Positions 61,493-64,000 of a stretch of DNA of 64,000 nucleotides are shown here, piece after piece. A model generated the notes under the pieces. It saw nothing but the letters and a program-made list of their open reading frames with translations. It was not told where the DNA came from and ran no database searches. Source of the DNA: Actinomadura craniellae. Lineage in GTDB: Bacteria; Actinomycetota; Actinomycetes; Streptosporangiales; Streptosporangiaceae. Position 1 is the first letter of the stretch, and the number at the start of each line of letters is the position of its first letter. The DNA lies in assembly GCF_003289645.1 (NCBI RefSeq), contig NZ_QLYX01000004.1, positions 248,001 to 312,000 of the forward strand. Reading direction: 5' to 3'. The translations under genes were made by a program, and so were the position numbers.

Positions 61493-61581
61493 AACCCGCC
61501 CCGGCGGTACGCCCGACGACGTACCGGGAAACGGTCCGACGGCGGACGATCAGGGTGCCCGGCACCCCTAGGCTCAAGGGC

Positions 61582-64000
61582 ATGCACCTCCGGGGAATCC
61601 CGCGGCGCCGCGCCGCGCTCGTCCTCGCGGCCGCGCTCGTGCTGGGTGGTACCGCCTGGGGGCTGGCCGCCGGGGACGGGTCGCCGGTCACCGCGCACCA
61701 GCAGCGGATCCAGGTCGTCGACGGCCCGGGCGACGACCAGAAGGTCACCCTCGACACCACCTTCTTCCCCCCGGCGGGCGGCGGGAAGGCCCCGGCGATC
61801 ATGCTCGCCCACGGGTTCGGCGGCTCCAAAGACGGGGTCCGCGCGGAGGCCGAGGAACTGGCCCGCGCCGGGTACGCCGTGCTGACCTGGTCGGCCCGGG
61901 GCTTCGGCCGGTCCACCGGGGAGATCGCGCTGAACTCCCCCGACTACGAGGTCAAGGACACCCGGCAACTGATCGACTGGCTGGCCAGGCGTCCCGAGGT
62001 GCGGCTCGACCGGCCGGGCGACCCCCGGGTGGGCATCGCCGGCGAGTCCTACGGCGGGGCCATCGCGCTGCTCACCGCCGGCCACGACCCCCGGGTGGAC
62101 GCGATCGCCCCGCAGATCACCTGGCACGACCTCGCCGACGCGCTGTTCCCCCAGGCCACCGGCGCGGACCCCGAGCACGGCACGCTCAAGAAGCTGTGGG
62201 CGGGCATCTTCTTCACCGCCGGCGGCGAGGGCGACACCGCCTGCGGGCGCTTCCGGCCGGAACTGTGCCGGATGTACCAGCAGATCGCCGTCACCGGCCG
62301 CCCCACCGCGGAGGCCGTCGCGACGCTGCGCCGGTCGAGCCCCGCGGCCGTGGCCGGCCGGATCAAGGCACCGGCGCTGCTGGTCCAGGGGCAGGCCGAC
62401 TCGCTGTTCCCGCTGGACCACGCCGACGCCAACGCCCGCGCCATCGCCGCGGCCGGCACGCCGGTCTCCGTCGTCTGGTTCCAGGGCGGCCACGACGGCG
62501 GCGAGCCGGAGACCGAACGGATCCGCGGGCTGGTCACCGGCTGGTTCGACCGCTGGCTGCGCGGCACCGGCGACGCCACACCCGGCTTCACCGTGACCCG
62601 GCCGGGCGGCATCGACTCCGGCAGCGGCGAAGTGGTCGTGCACACCGCCGAGACGGCGTCCTACCCGGGGCTGTCGGCGCGTCCCCGCACGGTCGCGCTG
62701 ACCGGCCGGGAGCAGACCGTGTTCCACCCCGCGGGCGGCGTCCCCGCGTCGATCTCGGCGCTGCCCGGACTCGGCGCGCTGGGCAACCTGGGCCAGTTGG
62801 GCGGTGGCGGGATCCCCGGCGCGCCCGCCCTGGACATGCCCGGCCAGTCCGCCCGGTTCGACTCCGCCCCGCTCGGCGCGCCGCTGCGGCTGACCGGTGC
62901 CGCGAAGGTGCGCGTCAAGGTCGACCGGCCGGCCACCCTGTTCGCCAAGCTGTACGACGTGGCGCCGGGTGACCGGGCCGCGCCGGCCCGGCTGATCGCC
63001 GCCCCGGTGCGGGTGGAGAAGCCGGGCGAGATCGACGTCACACTGCCCGCGATGGACTACGAATTCGACCGCGGCCACCGGCTGCGGCTGGTGCTGGCCA
63101 CCACCGACATGGGGTACGCCACCGCGCCCGAGCCCGCCGCCTACCGGGTGTCGGTCGTCTCCGGCCTGGCCGTGCCGACCGTCCCCGCGCTGGACTCCGC
63201 CCCGCCGACGCTGCCCTGGTGGGTCTGGGGCCTGCCGGCGGCCGCGCTGGCGGCGGCGCTGGCGATCGTGTTCGCCCGGCCCCGGCGCCGCACCGCCCCG
63301 GACCCCGAGCTCGCCGGCGTCCCGCTGGAGATCACCGGCCTCACCAAGGCGTACGCAGACGGGTACCGGGCGGTGGACGACCTGTCGTTCCGGGTGGAGA
63401 AGGGCCAGGTGCTGGGGCTGCTCGGCCCGAACGGCGCGGGCAAGACCACCACCCTGCGGATGCTGATGGGGCTGATCCACCCGGACGCCGGGGAGATCCG
63501 CATCTTCGGGCACGCCGTCGCGCCGGGCGCGCCCGTCCTGGCCCGGCTGGGCTCGTTCGTGGAGGGGCCCGGGTTCCTCCCCCACCTGTCCGGCCGCGAC
63601 AACCTCGACCTCTACTGGCGGGCCACCGGCCGGCCGCCCGGCGAGGCGCACCTGGAAGAGGCGCTGGCCATCGCCGACCTCGGGGCCGCCCTCGACCGGC
63701 CGGTGCGGACCTACTCCCAGGGCATGCGGCAGCGACTCGCCATCGCCCAGGCCATGCTGGGCCTGCCGGACCTGCTCGTGCTCGACGAGCCCGCCAACGG
63801 GCTCGACCCGCCGCAGATCCGGGAGATGCGCGACGTGCTCGTCCGGTACGCCGCCGCGGGCCGCACGGTCATCGTCTCCAGCCATCTGCTCGCCGAGGTC
63901 GAGCAGACCTGCACGCACGTGGTCGTCATGTCGCGCGGGCGGTGGGTGGCGGCCGGGCCGGTGGCCGAGATCGTCGGCTCCCAGCGCCGGCTGGAGGACG
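61582..64000 (+). CDS. Alpha/beta-hydrolase (X-Pro peptidase S15-like) fused to an ABC ATPase, cut by window end
   Basis: 806 codons are present from ATG 61582, open at the window end. An N-terminal signal-anchor helix (AALVLAAALVLGGTAWGLAA) precedes a hydrolase with nucleophile S156 (GESYGG), acid in VQGQADSLFP and His in GGHDGG, then an S15-type beta-sandwich. A second helix (WWVWGLPAAALAAALAIVFA, about residue 555) returns to the cytoplasm, followed by an ABC ATPase: Walker A LLGPNGAGKTT, signature YSQGMRQRLAIA, Walker B LLVLDEPANGLDP, H-loop SSHLL. The hydrolase should lie outside and the ATPase inside. Confidence 0.88.
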   Translation, partial: MHLRGIPRRRAALVLAAALVLGGTAWGLAAGDGSPVTAHQQRIQVVDGPGDDQKVTLDTTFFPPAGGGKAPAIMLAHGFGGSKDGVRAEAEELARAGYAVLTWSARGFGRSTGEIALNSPDYEVKDTRQLIDWLARRPEVRLDRPGDPRVGIAGESYGGAIALLTAGHDPRVDAIAPQITWHDLADALFPQATGADPEHGTLKKLWAGIFFTAGGEGDTACGRFRPELCRMYQQIAVTGRPTAEAVATLRRSSPAAVAGRIKAPALLVQGQADSLFPLDHADANARAIAAAGTPVSVVWFQGGHDGGEPETERIRGLVTGWFDRWLRGTGDATPGFTVTRPGGIDSGSGEVVVHTAETASYPGLSARPRTVALTGREQTVFHPAGGVPASISALPGLGALGNLGQLGGGGIPGAPALDMPGQSARFDSAPLGAPLRLTGAAKVRVKVDRPATLFAKLYDVAPGDRAAPARLIAAPVRVEKPGEIDVTLPAMDYEFDRGHRLRLVLATTDMGYATAPEPAAYRVSVVSGLAVPTVPALDSAPPTLPWWVWGLPAAALAAALAIVFARPRRRTAPDPELAGVPLEITGLTKAYADGYRAVDDLSFRVEKGQVLGLLGPNGAGKTTTLRMLMGLIHPDAGEIRIFGHAVAPGAPVLARLGSFVEGPGFLPHLSGRDNLDLYWRATGRPPGEAHLEEALAIADLGAALDRPVRTYSQGMRQRLAIAQAMLGLPDLLVLDEPANGLDPPQIREMRDVLVRYAAAGRTVIVSSHLLAEVEQTCTHVVVMSRGRWVAAGPVAEIVGSQRRLED

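Noticed and set aside
61039-63918. A 959-codon open frame on the minus strand
   Set aside because: It runs opposite the hydrolase-ABC gene and TetR; the plus strand has clear catalytic and ATPase motifs, the minus strand only low-complexity Gly/Arg/Val sequence.

Overview
The window is chromosomal DNA of a high-GC actinobacterium. Evidence: the rpmG / MaoC-dehydratase pair / tRNA-Trp / secE-nusG-rplK order, an ATPase-XRE-DUF397 cluster, DUF5753 and DUF2637 (SpdB) proteins, an actinomycete-type integrative conjugative element and a second, NADH-module-less nuo cluster beside korAB. The content suggests Streptosporangiales or Thermomonosporaceae, but genus cannot be settled from sequence alone.

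Layout. 1-13.3 kb is conserved housekeeping DNA: rplK (partial), nusG, secE, tRNA-Trp, an aspartate-type aminotransferase, adenosine deaminase, a GDT1/UPF0016 cation transporter behind a recognisable yybP-ykoY manganese riboswitch, murB, two MaoC-like dehydratase subunits, rpmG, tRNA-Met, tRNA-Thr, an acyl-CoA dehydrogenase, two PP2C-type phosphatases, a DUF4184 membrane protein and an anti-sigma-like ATPase. 13.6-15.8 kb is an XRE-DUF397 cluster in which a DUF397 unit has been duplicated and a neighbouring gene has partly decayed. 15.9-19.6 kb is an arsenic island (arsR, MIP channel, arsC, second arsR, arsM; divergent arsI and a Cys-rich small protein) with no ArsB/Acr3 pump. 19.6-21.6 kb holds palindromes, two fused gene fragments and two small enzymes.

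21.83-37.26 kb is a 15.3-kb integrative conjugative element (AICE) inserted in tRNA-Tyr, bounded by perfect 109-bp direct repeats. It encodes integrase, excisionase, a RepSA-like HUH replication protein, Spd proteins, TraB and a GntR repressor. Its cargo is an HTH regulator overlapping a HExxxH/EGLA metallopeptidase and an AIG2-like protein, plus a membrane-anchored STAND ATPase whose TPR array consists of almost identical 138-bp repeats. These cargo genes are the best candidates for an undescribed system.

37.4-64 kb: yajQ, htpX, then a nuo cluster (A, B, C, H and I to N; no D, E, F, G) split by two inverted membrane/helix-hairpin-helix genes. NuoM carries a 20-residue repeat insertion and NuoB a 12-residue repeat tail. 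korAB downstream could supply reduced ferredoxin to such a complex. Three pairs of tandem membrane-protein paralogues, an MFS pump with a divergent TetR, and a hydrolase-ABC ATPase fusion that runs off the end complete the window.
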